Below are positions 62,678 through 64,000 of a stretch of 64,000 nt of DNA, piece after piece. The notes beneath the pieces are model-generated. The model made no database searches. It saw nothing but the letters and a program-made list of their open reading frames with translations, and was not told the DNA's origin. The stretch is taken from the NCBI RefSeq assembly GCF_947492405.1, contig NZ_CANLMP010000007.1, forward strand, positions 186,001 to 250,000. The letters are read 5' to 3'. Positions within the stretch are counted from its first letter, which is position 1. Every line of letters starts with the position of its first letter. This DNA comes from an uncultured Aquimarina sp. (GTDB taxonomy: Bacteria; Bacteroidota; Bacteroidia; Flavobacteriales; Flavobacteriaceae). Both the position numbers and the translations under genes were made by a program.

Positions 62678-63751
62678 ATGAAAAACAACAATTCGTTTTT
62701 GGATAGTATTCTTCAGAATAGGGTCCTTTCACATGTTCTTTTTTGGTGTTCTTTTTTAGTGATATTTACGATATTAGGTGTTTTGGATTCGGGAACTTTT
62801 AAGCCTAATGCTTTAACGAATTTGGCAATGCTACCCTCTCAAATAGCAGCTGCCTATTTGCTGAATTATTACCAGTTACCAAAACTACTTTTAAGAAAGC
62901 GCTATTTTTTGTTTTTGATATCCCTGGTTTTAAGCGTATACTTTCTTTCGGCTTTTGCCAGATTTAATGTAGTTCATATTGTAGAGCCATTTTTTAGAGA
63001 AAATTTTGAACAAGAAACCATTAAAGAAATATTATTAGATTTTATCTATATATTTTCGGTATACTGTCCGGCGGTATATACGTATGCGCTTATTATGTTA
63101 GCGGTTAAAGCTATTAAAACACGATTTGAAGAGAAGCATCAGATAGAAATATTACAGAAAGAAAAAGCCACCAGTGAATTGAAATTTTTAAAGGCTCAGA
63201 TTCAACCTCACTTTTTGTTTAATACACTGAATAATTTATATGCATTAACACTAGCAAAATCTGACTTAGCGCCAAAGGTTGTTTTGAAATTATCAGAATT
63301 GCTTGATTTTATTTTATATCAGAGTGACCAGGCATATATTCCAATAGAAAAAGAAATAGAATTGATACAGGGGTTTATAGATCTTGAATCCTTGCGTTAT
63401 GGTAATGCATTGGATGTTACCTTTAAAAAGGAAGTGAAAAATTTGAACAGCCCAATAGCACCTTTAGTCTTATTACCACTTATAGAGAATGCATTTAAAC
63501 ATGGGGTAAGTAGTGATCCTAAGAATGCTAAAATATATATTGATTTATTGGTTTCAGATAATGCAATAAAGTTTAAAGTATTTAACACAAAACGAAATGA
63601 TTCTGTAAAACAAGTAACAAATAAGAAATCAGGAATTGGCACTAGTAATCTTAAACGTCAATTAGAGATTAATTACCCTAATGCGTATAGATTAGAAATA
63701 GATGAGCAACGAGATAGCTATTTTGTTGAATTATTAATAGATTTGAGTTAG
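62678..63751 (+). CDS. LytS-type sensor histidine kinase
   Basis: 357 residues. Four membrane helices (about 17-140), coiled linker, phosphorylated His178 in QIQPHFLFNTLNNL (LytS His-kinase class), and ATPase motifs NAFKHGV and SGIGTSNLKRQLEINY. It partners the LytTR-class regulator that begins 3 bases after its stop. Confidence 0.9.
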   Translation: MKNNNSFLDSILQNRVLSHVLFWCSFLVIFTILGVLDSGTFKPNALTNLAMLPSQIAAAYLLNYYQLPKLLLRKRYFLFLISLVLSVYFLSAFARFNVVHIVEPFFRENFEQETIKEILLDFIYIFSVYCPAVYTYALIMLAVKAIKTRFEEKHQIEILQKEKATSELKFLKAQIQPHFLFNTLNNLYALTLAKSDLAPKVVLKLSELLDFILYQSDQAYIPIEKEIELIQGFIDLESLRYGNALDVTFKKEVKNLNSPIAPLVLLPLIENAFKHGVSSDPKNAKIYIDLLVSDNAIKFKVFNTKRNDSVKQVTNKKSGIGTSNLKRQLEINYPNAYRLEIDEQRDSYFVELLIDLS

Positions 63752-63754
63752 ATC

Positions 63755-64000
63755 ATGAAAATAAGATGTATAGCTATTGATGATGAACCTCTTGCTCTCG
63801 AAGTAATACAAGCGCATGTAAAGCAAATTCCAGATGCAGAACTTGTGGCAAGTTATACCGATCCTATTGAAGCCTTTGAGCAACTTAAAGATTCGATAGT
63901 TGACCTTGTTTTTCTTGATATCGAAATGCCTTTGCTATCTGGGTTAGATTTTGTAAAAACACTTAAAAATCCACCAAAAATTATTTTCACAACTGCTTAT
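63755..64000 (+). CDS. LytR-class response regulator receiver domain, cut by the window edge
   Basis: 82 residues visible: IAIDDEPLALEVI (acidic pair), phosphorylation Asp55 in LVFLDIEMPLLSG and the Thr of IIFTTAY. The C-terminal part, probably a LytTR DNA-binding domain, is missing. Operon with the kinase. Confidence 0.88.
   Translation, partial: MKIRCIAIDDEPLALEVIQAHVKQIPDAELVASYTDPIEAFEQLKDSIVDLVFLDIEMPLLSGLDFVKTLKNPPKIIFTTAY

Overview
The window is chromosomal DNA of a marine-type Flavobacteriaceae bacterium (Bacteroidota). It is AT-rich with A-rich leaders, and promoters carry the Bacteroidota -7 element TAnnTTTG. A secreted protein has a type IX secretion sorting domain, and there are small lipoproteins and TPR histidine kinases paired with LuxR-type regulators. 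An Aquimarina-like genus is possible but cannot be fixed from the sequence. No rRNA, phage, insertion sequence or CRISPR array is seen. There is one tRNA (Ala, GGC).

Layout. 1-3.5 kb: membrane and envelope proteins. 3.8-4.7 kb: a secreted endonuclease/exonuclease/phosphatase-fold enzyme. 4.7-14.4 kb: an eight-gene minus-strand operon encoding a tubulin-like GTPase, a giant Hsp70/actin-like ATPase, a degenerate vWA-like lipoprotein, a YidD-like protein and several membrane or coiled-coil proteins. 14.5-16.3 kb: a second operon with an HsdR-N-type nuclease domain protein and small Cys/His-rich proteins. 16.5-19.2 kb: a TPR histidine kinase and response regulator. 19.2-20.5 kb: an acidic lipoprotein and an HTH-like membrane protein. 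20.6-34 kb: tRNA-Ala, a universal stress protein, a MATE exporter, queD, lpxH, a T9SS-exported fascin-like protein, an ABC ATPase, a prolyl oligopeptidase and an M14 peptidase. 34-41.6 kb: housekeeping genes (asd, mscL, alr, tdk, rsmI) and an M50-like protease. 41.8-47.2 kb: a second two-component system and an LRR protein. 47.4-59.6 kb: recJ, mtgA, accC-accB, fabH, rpmF, pdxA and ribE. 60-64 kb: a serine hydrolase, an ankyrin protein and a LytS/LytR pair cut by the window edge.

The main result joins the first 20 kb into one candidate regulon. A 14-bp palindrome related to TACGGANNTCCGTA lies exactly 22 bp upstream of a -7 element at five places: before the EEP enzyme, the cytoskeletal operon, the nuclease-domain operon, the response regulator itself (inside the kinase gene) and the HTH-like membrane protein. 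None of the five has a recognisable -33 box. The palindrome centre falls near -41, the position of a class II activator. The simplest reading is that the TPR kinase/LuxR-type regulator pair at 16.5-19.2 kb autoregulates and switches on a membrane-linked tubulin + actin-like machine together with nuclease-fold and Cys-rich proteins. The biological role (envelope remodelling, stress or defence) is not shown by the sequence.
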